Notes under the pieces: generated by a model
The model's input: only the letters and a program-made list of their open reading frames with translations
Database searches by the model: none
What the model was told of the DNA's origin: nothing
Source of the DNA: Candidatus Aenigmatarchaeota archaeon
GTDB taxonomy: Archaea; Aenigmatarchaeota; Aenigmatarchaeia; GW2011-AR5
Length of the DNA: 22,231 bases
Assembly: GCA_016187365.1 (NCBI GenBank)
Contig: JACPJX010000013.1
Span: 1 to 22,231, forward strand
Direction: 5' to 3'
Shown here: positions 8,522 through 15,621 of the stretch, one piece after another
Numbering within the stretch: position 1 is the first letter of the stretch
Layout: each line of letters starts with the position of its first letter
Program-made: the position numbers and the translations under genes

Positions 8522-8996
8522 AGCGGTGCTCTTCACCACTTCGGAGCCGATGAGGATAGAGGATTTGCAGAAGATAATGAAGATAAGGAAGGATTCCATA
8601 GAGAAGCTCCTCGGCATCCTTGAAATGAAATACTCCAGTTTGGAGTCAGGGATCCGCCTTTCTTCAGCGGGCGGCTACAAGCTTATGGTGAAGGATGAAT
8701 TCATCGACAAAGTCTCGGACCTCACTCCGCACTCCGACCTTTCAAGGGGTCTCCTGAGGGTGCTTTCGATAATAGCGTATCACGAGCCTATAAGCCAGTC
8801 CGACATAGTGAAGGTCGTAGGCAACAGGACTTACGACTATGTCAAGGAACTGGAGCAGCGCGGCCTGATAAAGACGGAAAAGAAGTCCAGGACAAAGGTC
8901 CTCGTTACAACGCCGCATTTTGAGGAATATTTCGGAGCCAAGAAGCATGAAATCAAGAAAGAATTCGAAGAGTCATTTGAAAATAACAAGCCTTGA
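8493..8996 (+). CDS. scpB: Segregation and condensation protein B (ScpB)
   Basis: 167 aa from the ATG at 8493, which has a GAGGT Shine-Dalgarno-like sequence about 8 nt upstream; a TTG at 8484 would add three residues. The protein begins LALLEAVLFTTSEPMRIEDLQKI and continues with RLSSAGGYKLMVK, LLRVLSIIAYHEPISQSDI and NRTYDYVKELEQRGLI. This is the two winged-helix layout and sequence pattern of ScpB. ScpB dimers bind the middle of ScpA and stimulate the condensin. It overlaps scpA by 29 nt and the following rqcH gene by 50 nt. Confidence 0.93.
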   Translation: MSDKNLALLEAVLFTTSEPMRIEDLQKIMKIRKDSIEKLLGILEMKYSSLESGIRLSSAGGYKLMVKDEFIDKVSDLTPHSDLSRGLLRVLSIIAYHEPISQSDIVKVVGNRTYDYVKELEQRGLIKTEKKSRTKVLVTTPHFEEYFGAKKHEIKKEFEESFENNKP

Positions 8997-10533
8997 GATA
9001 ATGCACCTGGTGAATGAGCTTCAGAAATTTGCCGGGAAAAGGGTGGACAACGTATACCATGGCGATGGGAGGCTTTTTCTCAAGATATCCTCCCAGAACG
9101 GTATAGAGATAAGGCCAGACGTAATCTTCGCCTCAAAAGGCTTTGCGTCTGAAAGCACGCAGTTCTCCCAGATGCTCAGGAAGCACCTGAAGGGCAGAAA
9201 AATTTTGGGAATAGAGCAGCATGATTTTGACAGGATTGCCGTGATAAGATTCAGCGAGGGCATCCTGGTTGCCGAGCTTTTCCACAGCGGCAACATCGTG
9301 CTCTGCAACTCCGGAATGAAAATAATAATTGCATCGGACCAGCGCCACTGGAAAGACAGGAGCATAATGCCGGGCAGCATCTACAAATTCCCGGAGGGCG
9401 TTGACATAACGAAATCCGGGGAATTCATGGACGCGATGAATAATAGTGAAAAGGTCGTGTCATTCCTCGTCAAAAACGGCATGGGATTCCATGCCGAGGA
9501 GGTCCTCGAAAGATGCGGGATAGACAAGTCGGCCGCGTGCAGCAGCCTCTCATCCGATGACAGAAAGAAACTTTTCATGGAGATAATGTCCCTCCTGAAG
9601 AAAGAGCCCTACATATCAGGCGGATATCTGGAGAAGGCGCTCCAGAATGAGGACTTCACGGTGCTTGACAAGCAGAAGCTTGCGGTGGAGAAAATGGGGA
9701 TGAAGGAGAGGGAATTGCGCGCCATTGCCGAAAAGATTTACGAGAAATTCGGCGAGATTTCCTTGAGCAGGGGCATGAAAGATGTGGAAATCGGCGGCAT
9801 GAAGATAAAAATAAATCCGTCGATAAGCCTGCAGAAGAACGCCGATAAATATTTCGAGGAATCCAAGAAACTGCGGGGAAAGATAGAAAGAGCAAAGGTT
9901 GAAATGAAAAAACATATTGAGATTCAGAAAGAAAGGAAGAAGGAATGGTACCACAAGTTCAGGTGGTTCTTCACCAGCGATTCATTTCTTGTTATAGCCG
10001 GAAAGGACGCAAAAACCAACAGCGACATAATAAGGAAGCATCTTGAAAGCGGGGACATAGTGATACATGCGGAGATACACGGCGCCGCCTTCGCCGTGAT
10101 GAAGTGCAGAAAACCTGCTGCGAAGCAGGCGCTTGAGGAGGCAATGCAATTCGCCGCATGCCACTCGAAGGCGTGGGCCATGCAACTGGGCACTATAGAC
10201 GTCTACTGGGTGAAGCCCGACCAGGTGATAAAGCAGCAGTCTGGGATGGGAACATTCAGCATAGTTGGCGAGAAGAACTACATCCGGAGGATGGAACTCA
10301 GGATGGGCTGCGGCTTCGTTAAGGATGAACTTCAGGTGCTTCCGCACAAGGTCTTTGAGCATCTCGGATTGAAATGCGTTCCTGTCTACACAGGGGATAT
10401 AAAAGCGAGGGAGCTTGCGAAGAAGATAAGGGACAGACTGAAACAACTTTACATCGACAAGGCGAAGGAAATCGACGGCATGCCACTGTCCGAAATAGAA
10501 AGCAGGATTCCTTACGGCCGGGGCTCAGTATAA
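8947..10533 (+). CDS. rqcH: NEMF/Rqc2-family ribosome quality control protein RqcH (NFACT)
   Basis: 528 aa from the ATG at 8947, preceded by GGAG 9 nt upstream. ATGs at 8920 and 9001 are alternatives, but 9001 would remove part of the conserved opening ITSLEIMHLVNELQKFAGKRVDNVY. Order: NFACT-N domain (about 10-200), central helical and coiled-coil part (about 200-345), and NFACT-R domain (about 345-450) with YHKFRWFFTSDSFLVIAGKDAKTN and GDIVIHAEIHGAAF. The family binds stalled large subunits and recruits alanyl-tRNA for tailing of nascent chains; that activity is inferred here. It is shorter than typical archaeal members of about 650 aa. It is the last gene of the smc cluster, and its stop overlaps a convergent small ORF. 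Confidence 0.9.
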   Translation: MKSRKNSKSHLKITSLEIMHLVNELQKFAGKRVDNVYHGDGRLFLKISSQNGIEIRPDVIFASKGFASESTQFSQMLRKHLKGRKILGIEQHDFDRIAVIRFSEGILVAELFHSGNIVLCNSGMKIIIASDQRHWKDRSIMPGSIYKFPEGVDITKSGEFMDAMNNSEKVVSFLVKNGMGFHAEEVLERCGIDKSAACSSLSSDDRKKLFMEIMSLLKKEPYISGGYLEKALQNEDFTVLDKQKLAVEKMGMKERELRAIAEKIYEKFGEISLSRGMKDVEIGGMKIKINPSISLQKNADKYFEESKKLRGKIERAKVEMKKHIEIQKERKKEWYHKFRWFFTSDSFLVIAGKDAKTNSDIIRKHLESGDIVIHAEIHGAAFAVMKCRKPAAKQALEEAMQFAACHSKAWAMQLGTIDVYWVKPDQVIKQQSGMGTFSIVGEKNYIRRMELRMGCGFVKDELQVLPHKVFEHLGLKCVPVYTGDIKARELAKKIRDRLKQLYIDKAKEIDGMPLSEIESRIPYGRGSV

Positions 10534-10725
10534 GGGATAATGGCATATCCATTGACGGCACCCGGTTTCGGGGTTGTAAGTTTCACTAACCATATAACCT
10601 GTCGATGTTGTTTCCATAGAACGTCTGGCTCGGTACTGATGGTCAATCCCATCAAGTACTCTGTCCGCTCTGCGCGCACTAAGTCTTTCATACAAAAAAT
10701 CTTCGGCCCGTCTGAGGAATGACAT
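10525..10725 (-). CDS. Small hypothetical protein (66 aa)
   Basis: A 66-aa ORF beginning MSFLRRAEDFLYERLSARR and ending CHYPLY. I do not recognise the family. Support for it being real: the ATG at 10725 has an AT-rich TATA-like element (TCTTATACG) about 25 nt upstream, it fills an otherwise empty gap, and the first half is a plausible basic amphipathic helix followed by a polar Tyr-rich tail. Its stop overlaps the 3' end of rqcH, converging by 9 nt. No homologous domain or Cys/His cluster is visible beyond two isolated cysteines. Confidence 0.5.
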   Translation of the reverse strand: MSFLRRAEDFLYERLSARRADRVLDGIDHQYRARRSMETTSTGYMVSETYNPETGCRQWICHYPLY

Positions 10726-10761
10726 AATTACTATTATGTTAAAACGTATAAGAAACTATAT

Positions 10762-11352
10762 TCATATCTTTCCGACGACTTTTATGATGTCGTTCAGTAT
10801 CTCTTCCGGCGGGCGGTTGCCGTCGATGACGTACGTCTCGGGGAAGTAGTTCTTGAGCGCGAGGAAGTTCCGCCTTATCTGCTCCAGCCTCTGCTCCTCC
10901 TCGAAAAGCTCGATGTGGTGCCTCGCCTTTTTCATGCGCTCGATGCATATCCTCGGCTGGGTGTCAACAAATATCGTCATGCTGGGCTTCTTGAAGTCCG
11001 AATTGAGCTGCTTGAGCGTCGCCGTCGGCACTGAGAGGCTCCCGTAAACTATGGACGAAAGTATATACCTGTCGCATATGACTATCTTGCCCTTCTTAAG
11101 CGCCGGCTCTATCTCCCCTGAGAGATGGTGCGCCCTGTCCGCGGCGAAAAGCATCTGCAATGTGAGCGGCGTCGTCTTCCATTCCTTCCTCAGGCATGCC
11201 TTTATGGTGCCTCCTATAAGCCCGTCTGTCGGCTCCTTCGTGAGAAGGGCGTCCTTTCCCTTGTTGATGAAATAGTTCCTCAGGAGGGTAGACTGTGTGG
11301 TGATGCCCGAACCGTCTAGCCCCTCGAAAACAACCAGTTTGCCGACTGCCAT
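10762..11352 (-). CDS. tmk: Thymidylate kinase (dTMP kinase)
   Basis: 196 aa. Motifs: KLVVFEGLDGSGITTQ (P-loop, residues about 5-20), TKEPTDG (about 39), LLFAADRAHH in the form MLFAADRAHHL (about 68), CDRYILSSIVYGS (about 93) and a C-terminal lid region with RMKKARHHIELFEEE. These match archaeal dTMP kinases, which convert dTMP to dTDP. The P-loop lysine expected in GxxGxGKT/S is replaced by isoleucine (GSGITT). I half recall similar GSGIT/ST variants in some archaeal Tmk proteins, but as written a normally critical residue is absent. The gene is divergent from the broken glycosyltransferase and shares a 61-nt promoter gap with it. Confidence 0.9.
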   Translation of the reverse strand: MAVGKLVVFEGLDGSGITTQSTLLRNYFINKGKDALLTKEPTDGLIGGTIKACLRKEWKTTPLTLQMLFAADRAHHLSGEIEPALKKGKIVICDRYILSSIVYGSLSVPTATLKQLNSDFKKPSMTIFVDTQPRICIERMKKARHHIELFEEEQRLEQIRRNFLALKNYFPETYVIDGNRPPEEILNDIIKVVGKI

Positions 11353-11413
11353 AATATCACACTTTGTTATTATTATGAGTGTATAAATCTTTAACCATCA
11401 ATATCATCTTTAC
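11353..11413. promoter_or_regulatory. Divergent promoter between tmk and the GT2 gene
   Basis: GTATAAATC at about 11381-11389 lies 27 nt before the ATG at 11414. Read on the other strand it gives GATTTATAC about 30 nt before the tmk ATG. One AT-rich element may therefore serve both directions. The spacing supports 11414 as a true leaderless start, which matters for judging the early stop codon in that gene. Confidence 0.5.
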
Positions 11414-12109
11414 ATGAAAAGTGTTTCTATAGTAATTCCTGCCTATAATGAGTAAAAATCCATATCCGGCGCCGTTTCAGGGGCGAAAAAATACGGCAAG
11501 GTCATCGTTGTCGATGACCGCTCGTCCGACAGCACAGCAGAGAAGGCGAGAAAGGCCGGCGCCGTGGTGGTTTCCCACAAACTGAACAGGGGGCTCGGGG
11601 CTGCTTTGCGCACGGGATTTGGGAAGGCGCTTTCCATGAAGCCCGACATCGTGATAACGATGGACGCCGACGGCCAGCATGTGCCTGAAGACATACCAAA
11701 ATTCGTCTCCAGGATAAATGAGGGCTGCGACTTCGTCCTCGGCCAGAGAAGCCTTTCGAGATACCCTTTTGTGAAGAAGTTCGGGAATTTCTTCCTGAAT
11801 GCGGCAACAAACTTCATTTCAGGCACCAACCTGAAGGACACTGAAAGCGGGTTCAGGGCTTTCCGCGCGCCGGCATTGAAAAAACTTTACCTGAAATCGG
11901 AGCGCTACGAAATCGCGGTGGAGATAATATTCGAGGTCGGCCGCAACCGCCTCAGGGCATGCAACATCCCGATATCATCGCCCGTTTACGTCAGGGGCGT
12001 CGGCGTCATGGACGGCGTGAGGAACTTTCTCTTCCTGATGCACCGGCGCGAGAGGCGCTGGAGAGATTACATACAGGATATAAAGTACGTGCTGAAGAAG
12101 TGGCTCTAG
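11414..12109 (+). pseudogene. GT2-family glycosyltransferase (dolichol-phosphate mannosyltransferase-like), interrupted by an early TAA
   Basis: Read from the ATG at 11414 the frame gives MKSVSIVIPAYNE, the standard opening of a GT-A family 2 enzyme, then TAA at 11453-11455. It continues in the same frame for 217 codons: VIVVDDRSSDST, NRGLGAALRTGF, IVITMDADGQHVPEDI with the metal-binding DAD, and ERYEIAVEII. Replacing TAA with GAA would restore YNEEKSI, the usual family sequence, so one base change explains the break. No frameshift is visible. Translation could restart only after the nucleotide-binding strand (GTG at 11564), which would remove an essential part. The intact protein would transfer a sugar from a nucleotide sugar to a lipid or glycan. 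Sequencing error, recent pseudogenisation or readthrough are all possible. Confidence 0.8.
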
Positions 12110-12345
12110 GGATATGTTTTTTCATCTTCAAAGAAAAAGTATTCGGCATTGATGTTTCGAGACGCAAGCTCCCGCCTTATTTTCTTTCTTGCTTTGCTTT
12201 TGCCATCGCCATTTAAGGTGATTTCCAGCCACATTTCCGGTCGAAAATTTACCCTTGAGCTTGAAAGCTGTATAGAAGCGTAATAGCGGCCGGTCGTTCT
12301 TTCAGGATCGAATTTTATACTGCACTTACCGCATGCGTATTTCAT
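12106..12345 (-). CDS. Small hypothetical protein with an N-terminal CxxC
   Basis: 79 aa, starting MKYACGKCSIKFDPERTTGRYY and ending EYFFFEDEKTYP. The single CxxC knuckle suggests metal binding, perhaps as a dimer; the rest predicts a beta-rich middle and a basic helix (KSKARKKIRREL). I do not recognise the family. A clear TATA-like TTTTAAATAATTTTTA lies about 25 nt upstream of the ATG in the 52-nt gap behind the epimerase gene, which supports a real leaderless gene. Its stop overlaps the end of the convergent glycosyltransferase. Confidence 0.65.
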   Translation of the reverse strand: MKYACGKCSIKFDPERTTGRYYASIQLSSSRVNFRPEMWLEITLNGDGKSKARKKIRRELASRNINAEYFFFEDEKTYP

Positions 12346-12397
12346 GTCAATAGTATTTCTAAAAATTATTTAAAACGCCGGAGGCATTGCAAAGAAA

Positions 12398-13261
12398 TTA
12401 CAAATCATTGACGAGCTTCACGCCGCGTTCCTTGAGGAGCGTTCTTATCCCGTCTTTTATTGCGACTTTGGGCTCCCAGCCGAGCGTCCTTATCTTCGTT
12501 ATGTCGGCCCTGCTGCGCTTTATCTCCTTCCTTTCAGCCTCGTACCTGACGTTGGGCTTGTTCCTTGTCATGCCGAATATCATGTCTATCAGGTTGAGTA
12601 TGGTCGTCTCCGCGCCTGTTCCAACATTGTACGTGCCGGCCCTGTCCAGGCCCATCATAAGCGCGCTGACAGCGTCGCTCACGTGCACGTAATCCCTTGT
12701 CTGCAGGCCGTTGCCGAAAACGTGTATTTCCTTGTATTCGGGGATGCGCTCGCAGAACCTGTTCACCACTCCGTTTCCTCTGGGGCCGTATACGTTGAAG
12801 AGCCTGGCTATGAAAGCGTTCCCGCCGGCTGCTCTTTCCGCTCTCAGCTTGTTCTTCCCGTATTCGCCGGGAGGCTCGCACATGTCACCCTCTTTACACG
12901 CGGCCTGGCTGTCGCCGTACACCGCCGCGGATGACGCGAATATTATCTTCGCCCCAGAATCCTCCGCCGCCTCAAAGACGTTCTTTGCGCCGAGGTAATT
13001 GACATTATAATTCTGGTCGCCCTGGTCGCGCGCGTCTGTGGCGGCGGCAAGATGGAAGACGGCGCTGCATCCGCTGATGGCCGACACTATGTCGTCCTCG
13101 TCCCTTATGTCGCCCTCGAAGAATTTTGCCTTCCTGTTCAGGTTCTCCCTTTTCCCGGTTGCAAGGGAGTCAAGAATATTCACTTCATGCCCGCTCTTTA
13201 TGAGCTCGTCTGCAAGGTTGCTGCCTATGAAGCCTGCCCCACCTGTGATGAGTATCTTCAT
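12398..13261 (-). CDS. NAD-dependent epimerase/dehydratase (UDP-glucose 4-epimerase-like extended SDR)
   Basis: 287 aa, slightly short for the family. The N-terminal nucleotide-binding motif is ITGGAGFIGSNLAD (residues 4-17). HLAAATDA follows at about 70, SSAAVYG at about 110 contributes the catalytic serine, and the YGKNK motif at about 133 contributes the YxxxK catalytic pair. RLFNVYGPRGNG and DYVHVSDAVSA are typical of sugar-nucleotide epimerases. Substrate cannot be told: GalE-like and related 4-epimerases share all of this. It may act with the nearby glycosyltransferase in glycan synthesis. A TATA-like GATTATAAGC about 25 nt before the ATG suggests an internal promoter behind the upstream gene. 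Confidence 0.9.
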   Translation of the reverse strand: MKILITGGAGFIGSNLADELIKSGHEVNILDSLATGKRENLNRKAKFFEGDIRDEDDIVSAISGCSAVFHLAAATDARDQGDQNYNVNYLGAKNVFEAAEDSGAKIIFASSAAVYGDSQAACKEGDMCEPPGEYGKNKLRAERAAGGNAFIARLFNVYGPRGNGVVNRFCERIPEYKEIHVFGNGLQTRDYVHVSDAVSALMMGLDRAGTYNVGTGAETTILNLIDMIFGMTRNKPNVRYEAERKEIKRSRADITKIRTLGWEPKVAIKDGIRTLLKERGVKLVNDL

Positions 13262-13289
13262 GTTTTCACTATGCTTGAAAAGCTTATAA

Positions 13290-13538
13290 TCATATTCTTC
13301 TGTAGTGTCTCTTTAGAAAGCGGATTCTGGACATCGCCTGATTTCTGTGTTTTTTCAGGTTTCTGAGCATTTCCTTTGACTCTTCATTTATTGCTTCCAT
13401 GGAACCGTCAATATATGCAACAACGGTATCCCCGCTATTGGCCGCTTCCTTTTTCGTAAGAGAACTGCTTTCCTTTGCAAGCCTGTCTATTTCGGATATT
13501 ATGTTTTCGGCATTCTGCCTTGCTTTTTTCAGGAACAT
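13290..13538 (-). CDS. Small charged helical hypothetical protein
   Basis: 82 aa from the ATG at 13538. The same frame stays open upstream, but that part reads across the Sec61-beta gene and has no coding character, so the shorter form is preferred. The sequence begins MFLKKARQNAENIISEIDRL and is highly charged and helix-prone, ending with a very basic FLKRHYRRI. No known domain is recognised. The start lies 2 nt after the Sec61-beta stop, so the two are almost certainly co-transcribed. A role with membrane or ribosome is only a guess from the neighbour and the basic tail. Confidence 0.65.
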   Translation of the reverse strand: MFLKKARQNAENIISEIDRLAKESSSLTKKEAANSGDTVVAYIDGSMEAINEESKEMLRNLKKHRNQAMSRIRFLKRHYRRI

Positions 13539-13540
13539 AA

Positions 13541-13696
13541 TTATGCGAAGAACCTGAGTATGAGGACGACTGCGGCGAACCCGATGCTTATCGCTATCAC
13601 GTGCTGGGGCTTTATCTTCGTCTGCTGCTCGACATCGAAGTACTGTATGAGGCCGGCGCCGCTCTGCGGCATGTACCTCTTTTCCTTCTCGCTCAT
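13541..13696 (-). CDS. secG: Preprotein translocase subunit Sec61-beta (archaeal SecG)
   Basis: 51 aa. The protein reads MSEKEKRYMPQSGAGLIQYF, then a short acidic-polar stretch and a single C-terminal membrane segment of about 18 residues (VIAISIGFAAVVLILRFF). The PQSGAGLIQYFD motif before one transmembrane helix is the archaeal Sec61-beta signature. It is the small tail-anchored subunit of the SecYEG/Sec61 channel. The gene leads a minus-strand run with the 82-aa helical protein. A TATA-like TTTAAATATGC lies about 22-25 nt upstream, opposite a divergent TATA-like element for the plus-strand gene at 13767. Confidence 0.92.
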   Translation of the reverse strand: MSEKEKRYMPQSGAGLIQYFDVEQQTKIKPQHVIAISIGFAAVVLILRFFA

Positions 13697-13766
13697 GCCA
13701 ATAATTCCGAAAAAGCATATTTAAAGGCTTCACGAACCGATAAATACCGGCCCGACAATTCATATC
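13697..13766. promoter_or_regulatory. Divergent promoter between Sec61-beta and the split zinc-finger gene
   Basis: Two oppositely directed TATA-like elements are visible: GCATATTTAAAGG at about 13714-13726, read on the minus strand for Sec61-beta, and CGATAAATACC at about 13738-13748 for the ATG at 13767. Both spacings (22-29 nt) fit leaderless archaeal transcription. Confidence 0.5.
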
Positions 13767-13979
13767 ATGGAGTGCCACATATGCGGGATGCAGTGCATGG
13801 AGCGCCAGTGCAAATCTGCAGAAAGCATAGTCCTTCAAAAGCATAGCTTTTGAGGATCTCAAAGAAGCTAGCTTCTTTGCAGACTTTCTGATATCTCGAA
13901 AGACGAAGTCTTTCGCAGATTTATATGTCCGCAACACGGGATAATGGTAAGATGCGCCGATGCAGGGGATGTTCTGTAA
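13767..13979 (+). pseudogene. Small Cys-rich (zinc-finger-like) gene split by a 111-nt hairpin element
   Basis: From the ATG at 13767 the frame reads MECHICGMQCMERQC and then runs into the hairpin element at 13812. In the same frame, right after the element, it reads ICPQHGIMVRCADAGDVL and stops with TAA at 13977-13979. That stop overlaps the ATG of the CBS gene (TAATG), a typical coupled arrangement. The element is exactly 37 codons long but holds in-frame TGA (13851) and TAG stops. Removing it gives a continuous protein of 33 aa with C-x2-C, C-x4-C and CPQH groupings reminiscent of small zinc fingers. As it stands only a 28-aa peptide would be made. Gene identity is inferred from the two halves, the shared frame and the upstream TATA-like element. 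Confidence 0.5.
13812..13922. repeat. 111-nt MITE-like inverted-repeat element made of nested hairpins
   Basis: The ends are inverted repeats: AAATCTGC at 13812-13819 pairs with GCAGATTT at 13915-13922. After one bulged A, GAAAG at 13821 pairs with CTTTC at 13910. Inside are three hairpins: CAAAAGC-ATA-GCTTTTG (13836-13852), the palindrome CAAAGAAGCTAGCTTCTTTG (13860-13879), and CGAAAGAC-GAA-GTCTTTCG (13897-13915). AGAAAG/CTTTCT (13820/13884) can close a branch around the first two. No target-site direct repeat is seen. No canonical BHB motif could be built at its borders, so a mobile inverted-repeat element is preferred to an intron, without certainty. Confidence 0.6.
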
Positions 13980-14416
13980 TGAAGATTTCAGATTTCATGG
14001 TGAGAAGAATGAAGATTGTCGGGCCTAACGACAGCGTGATGAAGGCAGTGAATATAATGAACAAGAACCACATAGGAAGCGTCATAGTCGAGCATGATTG
14101 GGATGCCTTGGGAATAATAACCGAGAGGGACATCCTGAAGCGCGTCGTTGCCCTGAAAAAAGACCCCGATAAAATACTGTGCAAGGACGTCATGACAAAG
14201 CCCCTCATCAGCGCTGATTGTAATACGGAAGTTGCCGACGCCGTGAAACTCATGGTGAAGAAGCGCATAAAGAAGCTCGCCGTGACAAGAAAGGGCCGCA
14301 TGATCGGGATCCTGACGGCGACCGACATACTGAGAAGCGGTCACAGGATCGAGGAGGAGGTCATGAAGGAGCTTGTCAGGTTCTTCCCGCTCGAGAAGCA
14401 GTCCTACGCCGAATAG
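13979..14416 (+). CDS. CBS-domain pair protein
   Basis: 145 aa from the ATG at 13979, which overlaps the preceding TAA stop. An earlier in-frame ATG at 13925 lies at the end of the hairpin element and would add a stretch without family character. Two CBS motifs are visible: VGPNDSVMKAVNIMNKNHIGSVIV...GIITERDILKR (about 13-60) and ADCNTEVADAVKLMVKKRIKKLAV...GILTATDILRS (about 78-122). A CBS pair forms a Bateman module that binds adenosine nucleotides or similar ligands. Stand-alone pairs like this are common regulators or sensors in archaea; the partner is unknown. Confidence 0.9.
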   Translation: MKISDFMVRRMKIVGPNDSVMKAVNIMNKNHIGSVIVEHDWDALGIITERDILKRVVALKKDPDKILCKDVMTKPLISADCNTEVADAVKLMVKKRIKKLAVTRKGRMIGILTATDILRSGHRIEEEVMKELVRFFPLEKQSYAE

Positions 14417-14454
14417 GTATGAATCTATATAGCCAGATGCCTAATATTTATATC

Positions 14455-14985
14455 ATGCGCAGCCAGACCCTCTGCTTCCGCAGTTCCAGGTTCAGGTTTT
14501 TCGCAAATTACATTCTAATGGCTGTTTTTGTGGCCGCCGGCATCGCGAGCTACGTCCTTGGATATCATTTGGTTATATACGCATTCTTTTTTGGGTTGAC
14601 CATTTTCATGCTGGTTGTCAGCGAGATGAAGATCATGTCAGATAAAATAGAGCTCAGTCATGATTCCATAACCGTGGAGTTGGGGCTCCTGTCGAAGAAA
14701 ACAAGGAAGATTAACTATCACAGCATATCGGAAATCGACGTCAAGCAGTCGTTCCTCCAGCGTCTTCTGGGATATGGGGACCTCGAAATAGTCGTTCTAG
14801 GCGCCCACCTGCAGCAGAACATATCACATCATTTTTCCGGCAAGGGTGACGTAACGCTGGGCTCGCCGGACCGGACTGCGCGCGGTATAGTCCTGAAGAA
14901 CTTCCAGAGCGTCAGGAGAATAGAAAATGAGATAATGACCAGAGCCAGGAAAAGCCATCACTTGCGGCATGGCAGGAACCGCTAG
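14455..14985 (+). CDS. Membrane protein with a bacterial-type PH (bPH2/DUF304-like) domain
   Basis: 176 aa from the ATG at 14455. An in-frame ATG at 14419 would add 12 residues, but a TATA-like ATCTATATAG at about 14423-14432 lies inside that extension and about 25 nt before 14455. The protein opens with a LCFRSSRFRFFANY segment, then two hydrophobic helices (about 16-36 and 39-55). A soluble part follows with IMSDKIELSHDSITVELGLLSKKTRKINYHSISEIDVKQSFLQRLLGYGDLEIV, the usual bPH2 pattern where the I-x-V and RLLGYGDL motifs recur. The C-terminus is very basic. Function of this family is poorly known. Confidence 0.75.
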   Translation: MRSQTLCFRSSRFRFFANYILMAVFVAAGIASYVLGYHLVIYAFFFGLTIFMLVVSEMKIMSDKIELSHDSITVELGLLSKKTRKINYHSISEIDVKQSFLQRLLGYGDLEIVVLGAHLQQNISHHFSGKGDVTLGSPDRTARGIVLKNFQSVRRIENEIMTRARKSHHLRHGRNR

Positions 14986-15621
14986 TCCGTCTGCAGGACA
15001 TTCCGCCAGTTCTCTCGCTTATCAGGAATGAAAGCCTTGACTTGCCATGCGTTGTGTCAAGCTCGGCGTGAACCTCAGCGCACTGAAGGGCGCTGCGTCA
15101 TATTTCGTTTCGCTTCATATCCATCCATACTTTGAAAGGTATGGCGTTGCGAAACAAAAGTAATAAATAAAATTTGTGGCCTGCCATAGCCCGCCTTATG
15201 TATGCCTTCGCTCGCTCCGCCGTGCGAAGTTCTCGAAGAGGCATCCTGACATCTGTCTTTGCGGCATTCGCCTTGCACCCTGCGCATACGAACCGTCTAA
15301 TCCGGTCTTGCGCTTTCGCGCAATATGCATTCTTCATCCCAGCGCATAGCGCTTCGGAACGCAACCGGTGTCGTTTCTGTTTTCGGTATCAGGCATTCCT
15401 GCCGGGCGTTGTCTGGCGCGCGCATCTCCCGCAAGGGCTGGGTGGGCAGAGCTTCCTCTCCGGCGTATCTTCAGTGCGTCCCGCGGTTCAGCTGGAACCA
15501 GGGCCTTCCCGACATTCCGCCAGAGGCTGTCAAGTTGGCAGGTCACTATTCAATTATCGGAGAAAGAGTTAATAAATACGTTCAAGATAATGTGTCATCG
15601 CGCTTGCGCTCTCAGTATCTA
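14986..15621. other. Intergenic region without a recognisable gene; hairpins and a 13-nt direct repeat
   Basis: About 640 nt with higher GC than the AT-rich gaps elsewhere. GACATTCCGCCAG occurs at 14997-15009 and again at 15511-15523. Several short inverted repeats are seen, for example CTTCGC...GCGAAG at about 15208-15230. Overlapping ORFs on both strands are rich in Arg, Ser, Ala and Pro with no family resemblance. Two AT-rich stretches (about 15159-15175 and 15570-15582) both contain AATAAATA. It may be remnant or repeat-derived DNA; I see no RNA gene I can name. Confidence 0.4.

Noticed and set aside
13812..13922. Interpreting the 111-nt element as a BHB intron in an mRNA
   Set aside because: The ends make a nearly continuous inverted repeat with only a single bulged base; no 4-bp central helix with two 3-nt bulges could be built, unlike in the 23S introns.
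13290..13937. A 215-codon version of the gene behind Sec61-beta
   Set aside because: The upstream 133 codons read across Sec61-beta and the hairpin element in another frame; the short form starts 2 nt after the Sec61-beta stop.
15098..15364. An 88-codon minus-strand ORF containing CAGCK
   Set aside because: No start signal, no recognisable fold, and it overlaps GC-rich dyads on a stretch with ORFs in several frames.
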